Source: Wyeomyia smithii
Taxonomy: Eukaryota; Arthropoda; Insecta; Diptera; Culicidae
Reading direction: 5' to 3'
NCBI RefSeq assembly: GCF_029784165.1
Contig: NC_073696.1
Coordinates: forward strand, 158,695,606-158,759,605
Length of the DNA: 64,000 nucleotides
This document shows positions 24,275 through 34,810 of the stretch, piece by piece. Position 1 is the first letter of the stretch, and each line of letters opens with the position of its first letter. The notes below the pieces were generated by a model. It was not told the origin of the DNA. It searched no databases and worked only from the letters and a program-made list of their open reading frames with translations. A program made the translations under genes and the position numbers.

Positions 24275-24998
24275 CTAATAACTAGTGATGGGAAACTTAT
24301 CGATAATATCGATAAATGATGGTCATCGATATTATCGTTAATTTTTTGACCTTAGCGATAATTATCGATATTATAAGGGTAAGCACAAGTCATTGCGGCT
24401 GGTTACTGGAGGAGACTCAAAAGAAGGAGACCTCACATACCCTACCCCAGGAGTTGCTTCTGCCGCTTGGTATTTGTTGGGTGCTGCTATTCGATAAGAT
24501 TTAGCATTGTTGGGGGTGGTGCGGGCGAACCTTTAGCCCCGGGTGTCACTGAGTTCCTGAGAAATAATGGTAACTAATAAGGTATTTATAGATTTTAGTT
24601 TCCTAAGAACAGATGAATTCGACAACTAAGTACTGGAGAACTTTGAAAAAATATCCAAACTTTTTGCACCATCTCATAAAAAGCAATGATACGAAATTGT
24701 AATAAAATGCATTTTCTTTGGCTTGCCAACTCTTATAATCTGATGGACATGCATAGCGGCAGTCTATTGGTAATTCTCTGGTAATTGTTTAGTTTAACTT
24801 GGAACTGTTTAAGTTTAAAGTATCTGTTACCCAACAAACAATTTTTAGTTCCTCGCGTAGACAAAATAATTGAGATAAATAAAATTCTCTCGAATTTTAA
24901 ATGACCAGAACTTTACGAAAAATGAATCAGTTTTGATAACCGGTTTCATTTCACTAGAAAACAGTATTATATTAGTACTACTTGGGAACTTGGTGTGA

Positions 24999-25408
24999 CC
25001 AGAGTCTATGTGTATATAGAGTCGCGCGAAGAGAAAATCTATCGTTTCGGCAACACAGTTTCTATGCCGTTTGTTGCCAAAGACTATACAGTTCTGTTTT
25101 TCACCATGCATGAGCGAATATCATTTTTTGAAATTCTTTACAAGGTACACAGTTTTGAAAGATTATACCGGTAATGTTTTGTTAAATTTGAGTGAACCAG
25201 TGTACAGGTATAATGTTGGATTGAAATGTGTAAGTGAAACTTCGGAAAAACACATATTCTTTATTACGCTCAATTACAACACTTTTCATCCACTCCTAAC
25301 CTTATCACCTTGTTTATTTACATTGCTCGATTGGTCCCCTTGTTTGACACTGATTTGGTTCCTTTGGTTTCATCTTTGCGGGACTCTTATTATAAACATA
25401 GACTCTGG
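24999..25408. mobile_element. 410-bp MITE-like insertion in copy A
   Basis: CCAGAGTCTATG at the left and CATAGACTCTGG at the right are inverted copies, flanked by GTGTGA on both sides (24993-24998, 25409-25414). Copy B carries the uninterrupted site (cttggtgtgaccaacc, minus strand, near 38725), which confirms an insertion. A short duplication of six bases (or eight, GTGTGACC, with shifted ends) leaves the superfamily open. Confidence 0.7.
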
Positions 25409-25685
25409 GTGTGACCAACCTACACCGAAAATGTTTCGGATTTCAAGAGTGTGTGTCAAAGTGTACAGTTTTGCAACACATAGAACGTTTTAGGCAACGA
25501 AATTGTCTATCTAAAATACTTCATTTAAAAAAATCTGAGATCATCGATATTTTCTTAAATCATTTTTTGTTTTTAAAATTATATTTTTTTCAGAGTAGGA
25601 TCTTCAACTCATTTTTTTATATTTTTGAAGGAAAGTTCAGATAATTTTTACTAAAATATGTTGATTGATTGAAAAAGTTCAAATA

Positions 25686-25855
25686 CAGTTGGGTTTTCTT
25701 ACGCGGGGGATACATGCCTCGTGAAAAAACCATGTTAATTCAGAAATCCGCTTGATAAACTGCTTTAATTCAAAAATTCGCGTAAAAAACCACGTTAATT
25801 TGAAAATCTGCATAAATAACCTTCTAGAGAAAATCCGCGTGAAAATAATCTGACC
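25686..25855. mobile_element. Pogo-like MITE remnant within copy A
   Basis: CAGTTGGGTTTTCTTACGCGG after TA (25684-25685), with CCGCGTGAAAATAATCTGAC at the other end, resembles the element at 3574-4106 including its internal 'ccgcgtaaaaaa' style repeats. The equivalent in copy B is 38291-38443, so it was present before the copies diverged. Confidence 0.6.
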
Positions 25856-26168
25856 TTTTTAAATGTTAATCCAGATAAATTTTCAAACGCAAGTTTGCAA
25901 AGTTGCTTGGTTTAACAAGACCTACACACCCACAATGTTCGATTGAATTCTGCTAGAGTGCTGCAAGCTCAAAGAAAATTAGTACCCAACAGGGAAAAAA
26001 CCGCCAAAATCAACACCCATACTTGATAAATACCTCGGTGATTCCTTGGCGAATTTTCAATCTTTGACTACCAATGAACCCGAAATAGATTCTGATTTAT
26101 TGACAACATATAAACCTAAGTGAAACAGAATGTCAGAAAAAGTTCTACGCGTTGCAAAAATGTACACT

Positions 26169-26842
26169 CAGTGTTGTTAGTCTCGCTAGTAAGCGGCATG
26201 CAACACCTCATGTGAGGTTCTCGGTGATGCCGCTTTCACACAGTAGAGAATTCTCTATTCAAGCTATTTCTCGTTCTTTCTTGCTCGCATTTACTCCCGA
26301 GATCATATGCACACACTCCCGTCTACTCTCCTCATGTGTACTCGTGTGTACCTATTGCCCAACTCGCGAGAACTACTAGCCGAAGACAATTGTTTCAAGA
26401 TGCTTTGCGATGGTTGCATAGGGAAAAAAATGATAGGGTATCGCACTACTTCGGCAGCGGTTCGCTTCGGCTGGTTTTGCATTAGACTGCTGTAGAAAAC
26501 TTACCGAAGCAGTCCGATACCCTACACGGTACCCCACTGTCGGTGCATGAAGCTAAACCGGGAAGAAAGCATTTTCGTTTTCGAGCACAGTTTTTCAAGC
26601 ACTCCTAGTCGAGCAATTTTAGTCGAGTACTCCTACTCACGTACTCTTTTACGGTAGCTGAGTAGCAATACGAAAGAGTTTGTTCGTGTCGGCGCGTGCT
26701 TGCTGCTACTCAAGGGAATGCATGAAGAAGAAAGAGTATCTCCAAAGCGTGTGTACAAAAGACTCGAGAAGCATAACATATGTTTCGTTCTCAAGCAGAA
26801 AGGAGAAGAAAGGTTTTACTTCTCGCTCGATTTGCAACGCTC
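26169..26842. mobile_element. 674-bp hAT-type MITE inserted in copy A
   Basis: The insert is flanked by TGTACACT on both sides (26161-26168, 26843-26850) and starts CAGTGTTG, a hAT-like end. The right end (GCAACGCTC) is an imperfect inverted match. Copy B has the empty site with a single TGTACACT (minus strand, near 37970). Open frames inside are not recognisable genes. Confidence 0.75.
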
Positions 26843-27200
26843 TGTACACTTTGGCGCACACTCCGGAAATCCGAAACATTTCCAGTGATCCTTGGTCACG
26901 TCCAGTTCTCAAGTAATACTAGGAAACTAGGATAGTTTTCCAGTAAAATGAAACCTGTTTTGTCAGAATTGATTCATTTTTCGTGAAGTTTTGGCCATTT
27001 AAAAATTGATAGAATTTTGCCTGCTTCAATAATTTCCCTAATTATACAACCTTCAGAATGAACTTCGGTTTGAAACTACTCCGTAGAAAGCACTCCCGGC
27101 GTAAAACCCGAAGACTTTCCGAAACAAACTATTTAACTCGTCCGGTTGTTTGAATTTTCATTCGCAGTATCGTAAAATTTGTCATTCAAGGTCTTAACAC

Positions 27201-27294
27201 AATGGATACGTTGCGGCTGCGTTTGCGGCAATTTGACAGTTAGCTCATACATTTACTGTCACATTGACGACAACGCAACGCAAACGTATCCATT
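27201..27294. repeat. 94-bp palindromic MITE-like unit in copy A
   Basis: AATGGATACGTT and its inverted copy CGTATCCATT bound the unit, with GCGTTTGCGG/GTTGCG motifs inside. The same unit is in copy B (about 37521-37615), so it is old. Confidence 0.55.
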
Positions 27295-27359
27295 CTGTTT
27301 GGGCCATCTCTGTCTCTGTTTTTAACAAATTTATATAGCAAAATTGCATTTGTCGAATA

Positions 27360-28668
27360 ACGTTTGCGGTAAAAAAATGGACAAAAATTGCCGATTTTTC
27401 ATGGGTTTACCTTTAATCGCACTGACGAAACTACTCATGCATCATCAATCATAGTAACCCATGAGTTAGCAAAAGAAATTTGACAGCTCTATCAGTCAAA
27501 CTCTAACTGTGATGGCGAAAAAAGTCAAGCTACTCCGTTCAGAAGTGTGCGCGTTCAAAGAACGGTACCCCGCCGCGTCAAAAACGGACATCGTGCGGCA
27601 CTTTGTGGACGCCGGGTATGCCGGTTCTGGCATCTACAACATCTTGACACTATTGGACAACGATCAGAGCATCGAAAGAAAGCCCGGTTCCGGACGACCA
27701 ACGACTCTGCGCGACAAGAAGCTTCAAAGGGTGCTGAAGAGGAAGACCGAGGGAAAAGTGGCTAAATCGCTGCGTGCACTTGGCCTAGAGGTTGGTGTAT
27801 GCTCTAAAACAGTGAAAAAGCATCTAGAGAACATGGACATACATGCAGGAAGCGGCAGTCCCGTCCACTGGTCTCGGAGCTGCAGACAATGACGCAGCGA
27901 CAGCGGTTGAATTAGATGGTAAAGTCGATTTTCCCGGCGAATCGCGACGCGGCAGTGGTATTGGACGACTAGACCTATCTCACCCTGGATGGCAACGACT
28001 AGCAGGGCTCTTCGTATTTTACCTCCCCCACGAAGGAAGTAAGCACCGAGGTAAAGTTTATTTCACAGACCAAGTTCCCAAAGAAGGTGAGGCTGTGGCT
28101 GACAATCAGCGAGAAAGGGATGTTAAAGTTGCTCTTCTTTCGCTCCGGGCTGGCCGTGAACGGGGAAATTTATAGTACGAAGTGCCTGACAGAAGTTGCG
28201 ACGTTCATCAAGAAACACCATAAGCGCGAAGACATGGTGTTCTGGCCAGATTTGACGTCGGCGATCGTTGGAGGAGATGGAGCGGCTGAATATCGATGTG
28301 GTACCGAAGTCGGCGAATCCGCCCAATGTCCCCCACCTGCTTCCCATCGAGAATTTCTGGACAAACTTGAAGCGCAAGACCTATTCCAACAATTTTGTCG
28401 CGAAAACAGAGGATGAATTAATAAAAAAACGAAGAAAGAGCTTAAAAACATGGCTACACGCATGTTTTCGTCCGCCATGGCGAATGGTCCGGTTAACTGC
28501 CGGAAGGCTGCACACAAGGACGTAATATTTTTTTGTGAGGAAGCTAACATGATGACCTTCCATGGGAAATTTATCCAACTCAATTATCTGGCATAGTTTT
28601 TTTCATCACCATCTGAAATAGTTTTTTTTTTCATCGCCATCTGGATAATTTGTTTTTACCGCAAACGT
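27360..28668 (+). mobile_element. ITmD37E (DD37E mariner-like) transposon in copy A
   Basis: ACGTTTGCGGTAAAAA and its inverted copy TTTTTACCGCAAACGT bound the element, with TA on both sides (27358-27359, 28669-28670). It is 1309 bp, the size expected for a single-gene Tc1/mariner element, and encodes a broken transposase. It sits at the same place in copy B (36170-37467). Confidence 0.85.
27512..28525 (+). pseudogene. DD37E mariner-like transposase, broken (copy A)
   Basis: The N-terminal half (27512-27892) is a helix-turn-helix DNA-binding region (VCAFKERYPAASKTDIVRHF, then RKPGSGRPTTLRDKKLQRVL). Further on, VVLDD marks the first catalytic aspartate, FWPDLTSA the second and LPIENFW the glutamate. 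Frame breaks lie after the N-terminal half, within the first-aspartate region (in-frame stops) and after WPDLTSA, so it is dead. In the family this enzyme cuts at the inverted repeats and inserts at TA. The 37-residue D-E spacing is read from copy B, which is unbroken there. Confidence 0.85.
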
Positions 28669-28775
28669 TAGCTGTCAAATTATCGATACTTATCGATAAT
28701 ATCGATAAAAACCCCGGAATTATCGATTGTTATCGATGTCCGTTTTGGGCGATATTTCCCATCACTACTAATAAC

Positions 28776-29991
28776 CAATTTCTTTATTCCACCAGCTCAC
28801 CTAGTTTTGATCTGGAGTCAGCCTAACTACTGTCAAAACCAGAGATGCCAGATGTTTTTGAAAAATGTTTGCAACTGCTCGAAGCCGTATAGGTATTAAA
28901 TTCTATGTTTATGTTTGATTTTATATACTCTCACCATAACATACCATTATTTTGTTGACCATACAAAAGATTTGTGACAACCAGTACAATCACTGTGATA
29001 ATGAAATTTTGGAGATTCTAAATTCATTGTTTAGCAATAAAACATGAACAACGTGTTAAAACAAATCCGGACTACTTCGTGATAAGGGCGAATCTAAAAT
29101 GACTACAAAACTCAAGACAAACAAAGTTTTTAATCACAAGTTCAAATCCGAAATCAAGGTGGAACAATATATTTGTTATCCAAATACTCTAATAAAAGCA
29201 AAATTGTTCTAGCTTTGTAAATGGTAAACCTAAAACTTGAATTTCAGTCGCTTCCCGATTACAGTGAGAACAGTAAATGGACAATGATTTTTATTGTACC
29301 CATAAAAAACATGATATTTTTACCGCAAGCTTGCAAACGGTAAGTGTCATTACCATGTTTTAACAACGTTTTTTGTTGTTGAACTTTCCACCGACAATAA
29401 TTTTACCATGAAAAACATCGTCAGTGACTTCTGAATGTATGGGAAAAATGCCTGAAAAAATGCTGTTAAGAAAAATGTAACAACACCCCTTTTCCATGGA
29501 AAAAATGGCAAAAACAATGTTTTTCTTTAATTTAATTTAATTTTTATTATTCTATGTAAAATTGATGTATTTTCAATGAAAAACATAGTTAAATTATAGT
29601 ATAACCACATACATAAGACATACGTAACACTCAAAAAGAAATCTTCCAATAAGTTGGTACAAAATGAACTACTCGACAGTACCAACCTCTGTAAAAAAAC
29701 CTCTGTTTGAGTAGTTTATAAAGGTTGTGTACCTGCGCTGCCCTGCATTTGTCTCGTTCCCACTCGAAAAATGTAGCATTGATTTTGTAAACAACTTTTT
29801 GACAGTTTCGTAAGGGATTTTGTTGAGGGCTCGAGTAGAGCCGTTATGAATAAAATTCATTCCGTTCATTTTCGTCGAGCAGTTCATACTGGCGTTGGTA
29901 CCGGGTGATGTGGGGCAAAAAATACCAAAAAAAAAATCGCCAGTGTTACGTATGTCTAAGTATGTGGTATAACCACATACTTTGTCTAATA
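28776..29991. other. Stretch between copy A and next MITE, no gene recognised
   Basis: AT-rich DNA with short open frames only. A weak palindrome (taccgcaagcttgcaaacggtaa) lies near 29320. Nothing was assigned to a family. Confidence 0.35.
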
Positions 29992-30758
29992 CCCCGTTCA
30001 CACTACACCGCATATCACCTGATATCAGGCGATTCGTGCTATCGAGGCTATATCACCATCCATATTACCTGATATCCCATACAATCGAGCTGTCAACGGA
30101 TATCACCTCGGCTACATGCTATCGCGGATATCATGTTCGAAAACCAATAATAACCACAATTCGAGCAGTTGGCAACACGACCAAAAGACTTTTGACGCAA
30201 CCCTACAAATTTCGAACTTCGCGTTGCATGCGAGAAAAAAGGAAGGAAATATTTTAATATTTTTGCTATTTTCATCCCGCACATGTTGACAATTGCATAT
30301 GAGAGTTCGCGTTGGTGCGAGCCAACTCGCTGACATCTCAATCCCAATTCCATTGCTCTTGTAGTCTTGTTTTAGCTTTGGCCTGTTTTTGTTTTCTTCT
30401 CTTTTCAATTACCAAAGCAAATGTCAAATCTCGCTGAACATGTGAAAAGGGCCCAAGTGCCATATGTAAACAAGCCACAATTTCACGTTTTTCAATGAAT
30501 ACAAGCTTAATCTACTCGTACAAATAAGATTGTTTGATTAAGAGTTAATTCTTTTATCAATAAATCTTATTGGTAAGAGCAGATTTCGCTTGTATTGATC
30601 AAAAAACGAGAAAATTTGGCTTGTTTACATGTGGCACATGGGCCCTTTTCACATGTTTGGCGAGAAATCATATCAGCTCACTCTAATGTGAACGGTCGAG
30701 GTGATATCCGATATCATCTGGCGATATCAGGTGATATCCGGCGTAGTCTGAACAAGGC
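29992..30758. mobile_element. TIR element with GATATCACC-rich ends
   Basis: The left end (CCCCGTTCACACTACACCGC) and the inverted right end (GCCTTGTTCAGACTACGCCG) match at most positions, and both continue into ATATCACCTGATATC motifs. The target duplication is not clear. The element carries a nested MITE at 30430-30666. Confidence 0.6.
30430..30666. mobile_element. Nested palindromic MITE (ACATGTGAAAAGGGCCC arms)
   Basis: TCTCGC-x2-AACATGTGAAAAGGGCCC and GTGCCATATGTAAACAAGCC at the left are mirrored at the right (about 44-bp arms). Deeper arms continue as GTTTTTCAAT / TTGATCAAAAAAC. The whole unit can fold into one long hairpin. It lies inside 29992-30758. Confidence 0.65.
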
Positions 30759-31089
30759 ATAAGTATGTGATGTAACTCTCACAGCAACTTTTATGGTTTT
30801 TTTGATGTTATTTTTGAAGTAGAATACTTCTCTCAGGAAGTTCGGCTACATAGGGATGTGAAATGAAAATCTAAAACCTAAAAACGTGAAAAATATGTCC
30901 AATTTCAAATGCTAATAAATCGGTTAGTATTCGATGGATTTCCTTCGTTCTTGCAGCAATAGATTGGAAAATCTTCTAAGATTCTTCCCAATATAAGAAA
31001 ATTGTAATTTTATTATTCACACTTTTGTACTATTGAGAATAGTCAAGCCTTATCAAAACGAAAAATTCGACCTCTGATTGGTCGTTATA

Positions 31090-32640
31090 TGCTTGCTCCC
31101 CAAGCACGGTCGACAGGATCATATACCTTGCAATTGAAAACATGCTATTTGGCCTATATAAGAGCCTGTTTCAGCCGGAGCCGCTCATAATAGTTCTAGA
31201 CAGCGACAACAGCAGTCGTCCTTCCTTAGCAGCAGCACTAGCCCTGTGGTTGGTCACCACGTCTCAGGAGCAGCGCGGTTTTTCTCAGCGTGTGTCGCCA
31301 GGCAGCCATTATTCCCCCTGTGTTGGGGCAGCATGAAGATTGCCATCAGGAAATCCAATTTTGAACATCAAAATCCCTTTTTGAAGGCAAATAAACAAGT
31401 AATTGAAAGTTAATAATTTTTGTCAACGCAAGCAAGCATTCTGTGTTGCATCCTAGCAATTTAAATTTGTCGCACCCGTCTAATTTACTGAATGTGAAAT
31501 AGCTTCCACAGTGCATGTTGTCCGTGTATCTTAATTCCCCCAATGTTAGGGCAGCTCAAAAGTTGTAATCGGTAACCGATTTTGAACCGCAAAATGCTTT
31601 TTTTCAAGGCAAATAAAAAAAATAATTGAAGGTTAATAATTTTCTGGCATCAACACAAGCAGACATTCTGTGCGGGATGCAATCAAATTCTGTTGTAGTT
31701 GTCTAATTTTTACTTTATTTAGTAAACCCCCCACTGTAGGGGCAGTGCAAAGGCTGCGATCAGCATAACCGATATTGCATAATAAAATGCCCTGTTAGAA
31801 CGCATTCACAAAAGCAGTTAGTTCGACTATGCAGAGCTAATATGAAGTCGATTCAATCAATCAGCAGTAACAGAATTTCGTCGTCTCCCAGTTGCCAAGT
31901 TGCAACATGATGCAACACGCAACAGCAAGCAAACGAAATCGCTTGATGTTACAAACCGCAATAAGATACGGGTTAAAACCGTTGCGTGTGTGAGAGCACC
32001 ATCGGTGTTTATTCGCTGGATACAAAAATCAAATGCGAATTGTGGAATAATTTGTCTGAAGAACATTAGGGAATGTAACAACTGAACTGATAGGGCGTGG
32101 CCTATTTCGTAGCACCCTTCAGCTATAAAAGAGTGTTTCTGGGATAACTAGCTACATTCATCAGTCGGAAGGTGAGCTGGATGGACCGTCCACAACGTTG
32201 ACAGCAGCAGCAGCAGATCAGGCCTCTGCCTGAGAACGAACGCCAACGCGAGCGATCGGGCGAGATTTTTGCCGTACATCAGCCGGCACTTCCTCTAATG
32301 GAAAAGTTGGATCATTTCGTTCAGAAGAATATTACTGTCGGTAATATTACAGAGCTGCGATTGCATTATATCTGATATGGAATTGAACAATTGTTCTTTT
32401 GTGGACAAATAAAACACTTAATTTGAAGAGTTAATAGTTTTGGGTTCCAGTAGCAGTATGGTAACAGCCTCAGCGGTAGGTGCAGCCGGTACTTCCATGA
32501 GGCGGATGTTATGAGGAAGTAAATGGAAGCGGCATGGCGAAACAGTTCGGGTGTGCTTAGACGCGCGTTATTTTTCGTTGTTGATATTATTCCCCACATG
32601 AAACGAAGCGCTTTCGTACGATAGCGGCGGTATTAGCGGT
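31090..32640. repeat. Tandem units with a CCCC/GGGGCAG stem and TATA motifs
   Basis: Three units starting near 31314, 31535 and 31727 share a small hairpin (cccc..tgt..ggggcag), then 'attttgaac..caaaat', 'ggcaaataaa' and 'ttgaa.gttaataatttt'. A fourth, more diverged unit (32370-32460) lacks the hairpin. Spacing is about 190-220 bp. TATA-like sequences lie at 31155-31161 and 32124-32130, the latter followed by TCAGT at 32161, as in an arthropod initiator but a little far away. It could be the leader or LTR of a retroelement. No protein was found. Confidence 0.5.
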
Positions 32641-32919
32641 AGATGCATTTGCCAACACTTACTCCAGTAAAGCCGTGTCTAATTTCAATGTGAAAACACC
32701 TTTCTATTGTGTTGGCCGTGCACATTAGGCCTCTGCCAGGCTAAACGCGAAAAGCGGCGTTAACCGTTTCGCCCGGCCGTAGGTTAATGTGCAGCCGTAA
32801 GTAGAGCTGTGTAAAAGTATTCTACTTCAACCTCGCGGTCGTGGCTTTGCACACAACCCTACTGTGATTTTTTCTCGGGTTTACATTGTATGTTCGAAAA
32901 CTTATAGTTTCGCCCTTTA

Positions 32920-33211
32920 GGGCATCCCTAACAGTGCGCTACTATTTAAGTTGTTATGGCGACTGTGTACAGCGCGGCTATTTTACGCACTCACCCGTTT
33001 TCACACCGGTCGTTGCTATCGTCTCTGTTTGACGTTTCATCCAGTATAAACCTTTAGCAGCGCTGTTACCGGGCTGCCAAATTTGAGAGCGCGATGCTTC
33101 CCGGAGGCCCGGCTACTATTTCTCTAGCGCGTTTAGCAGCGACCGGTACGGTATGAAGTGATGATAGAGCGCTGCCAAACGGGGTATAGAAGCGCACTGT
33201 TAAGGATGCCC
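32920..33211. mobile_element. PIF/Harbinger-type MITE, 292 bp
   Basis: GGGCATCCCTAACAGTGCGC and its inverted copy bound the element, flanked by TTA (32917-32919, 33212-33214), the 3-bp target duplication of PIF/Harbinger. The flanks joined across the element (cgccctttactatgc) match the neighbouring tandem unit at 33247-33262, giving a natural empty site. Confidence 0.8.
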
Positions 33212-34023
33212 TTACTATGCAACTTTTTCGATCTGCTCGAAAGTATCGCCCTTTACTATGCGCCTTATTTTCATTTGCTCGACAGTATTGTCCTTTCACA
33301 AAAAAGTTAGAATGCAGGGTATTTTCAAGAAAAAGAAGAAGCAACACCCGCAACTGACAGACATCTCAAACACTGATAAAAAAGTTCTGTAAGGAATAGC
33401 ACTCGATACACGTTCAACTGTGGATAGTGAAATGTTCGTGATTGAAATACAAAAATATCCGAATAAGTTTTATTCTCTACTCCTCATAAGTTAATTATTG
33501 TCTTTTTATTTGTTTCTTAGGTTTTCGTTGGTCTCGATCGAGCAAAGAATATCATATTCATCATCAAAGGCATGTACGATTGATTGCCATCAGCGATAAG
33601 CACCATTTCGCGTATTTTTAGATCGGTTAGTGAACATGAACATGAGGGCTCAGAAGCTTCGGTTTTTCGAAAAATGTCCTCACGGGTAAAAATAAATTAG
33701 AGCTGATAGAGTTTCCCAGCTGGAAAATATATATGTTTTTTTTAACACAAAAGATCAAAATAATGGTCGCAGTGGTCCAAATCTTACAAAAAAAAACACT
33801 AGATTTCAACGTTTATTGCATCTCTAAGAAATTTGGCATTACAAATTTTTTTGCTATCGAACATTTTTTCATTGGTAAAAAAGTATAATTTTACCCGCAC
33901 GACTTCTCGAAGTTCGATTGTGCTGAAATTTGGAATAGTGACTTCTTTCGAGAAGACGAAACTTTTGAGCCGTACCTCTAAATCTCTGAACGAAATTCAG
34001 AGGTCTTTTTCCCGTATATCTGA
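33212..34023. other. Short tandem units, then unassigned DNA
   Basis: About three units of 40-47 bp (gctcgaaagtatcgccctttactatgc type) cover 32890-33310 around the Harbinger MITE. The remainder shows no gene. The last bases before 34024 (tctga) may be the target duplication of the solo LTR. Confidence 0.4.
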
Positions 34024-34810
34024 TGTAACAAACGACTAGCTCAGGGGTTACATGGACCCTAGGGTCGGCTTTCCACCGCTATTTGAGGAGGACTTACGAC
34101 CGATAACTCACCTGCTCACAGAGTGGACAAAACCGAAACACATGCAAGACATACAAGGCTCAGGCGTAAAAAAAGTATACAATGCATTTCATTTTAAATT
34201 ACTTATATTTAACCGGTATTCAGATTAGAGGATGACGTTGCGGCCGTCAGGAACTGATGACTGGAACATGCAGACGCGAGAGAGAGGGAGAGTGACACGG
34301 AAGAACATACCTTCAGCGGATTTCTATGTGATGAACAGAGCTATAAAACAATGGCCGTCGCCTCGTTGACTGGTATAGCTTTCGCTCTATCCACCGTGCT
34401 CGCAGACAAGGGGGTAACCCATCGGTTTGGGCCTCAAAGAGCGGGGGCCAGGCTCAACCAGACCTCTTCGGGCCTTCTCCTCACGAACGTTCGTTCCACC
34501 CTTCGCCTACGTGTGTCGCGACGATAGCGTGACTCGCCGGACACCAGCACCTCCGTCAGGGATGACCAAATTCGGATGACTCCAAACGCCTTCCGACGAT
34601 GACGTACGACGTCCAACCGCCTGCTGATTCGGCAATTCCACGTGGCTCCGTTGGTCTTTCGTCCCAATGACCACTTCTCTGCACCCGTGTAGCGATTTTT
34701 TTCCGGCAGTCTGGTTTCGCCGTGTTTCCGCACCAGTGTCGCGGTTTTCTAGCAATCTCCAGATCGGGCAAGGCAACGTTCGTCTCCACGCCATGCTTCA
34801 AGGGCTAACA
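34024..34810 (-). mobile_element. Probable solo LTR of the Ty3/gypsy family found at 63247
   Basis: The sequence from TGTAACAAACG onward is nearly identical to 63247-64000, the gypsy 5' LTR. It ends GGGCTAACA, so the copy is bounded TG...CA and is about 787 bp. Flanks TCTGA and TCTCA could be a 5-bp duplication with one mutation, suggesting LTR-LTR recombination. Alternatively it is the 3' LTR of the same gypsy element, far displaced by insertions; orientation is compatible. The overlapping open frames inside are not genes. Confidence 0.7.

Larger units (their letters stand above)
24283..28767 (+). mobile_element. hAT-type non-autonomous composite element, copy A (4485 bp)
   Basis: The ends TAGTGATGGGAAA and TTTCCCATCACTA are inverted copies, and the perfect 8-bp duplication CTAATAAC flanks them (24275-24282, 28768-28775). 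An 8-bp duplication plus a TAGTG-type end is the hAT signature. Both ends are packed with ATCGATA motifs; exact TATCGATA octamers lie at 24298, 24307, 28681, 28691 and 28700. No hAT transposase is encoded. Internal passengers are a pogo-like MITE, a short palindromic MITE and an ITmD37E element, all shared with copy B. Two younger insertions (24999-25408, 26169-26842) are absent from B. Without these two it is about 3.39 kb. Confidence 0.9.

Noticed and set aside
25071..25493. 140-codon ORF in copy A
   Set aside because: It spans the border of the 410-bp insertion (absent from copy B), so it is a chance frame.
34434..34801. Overlapping open frames in three frames, repeated at 63726-63999
   Set aside because: They lie in two copies of one LTR, so their conservation is that of the LTR; no protein family resemblance.
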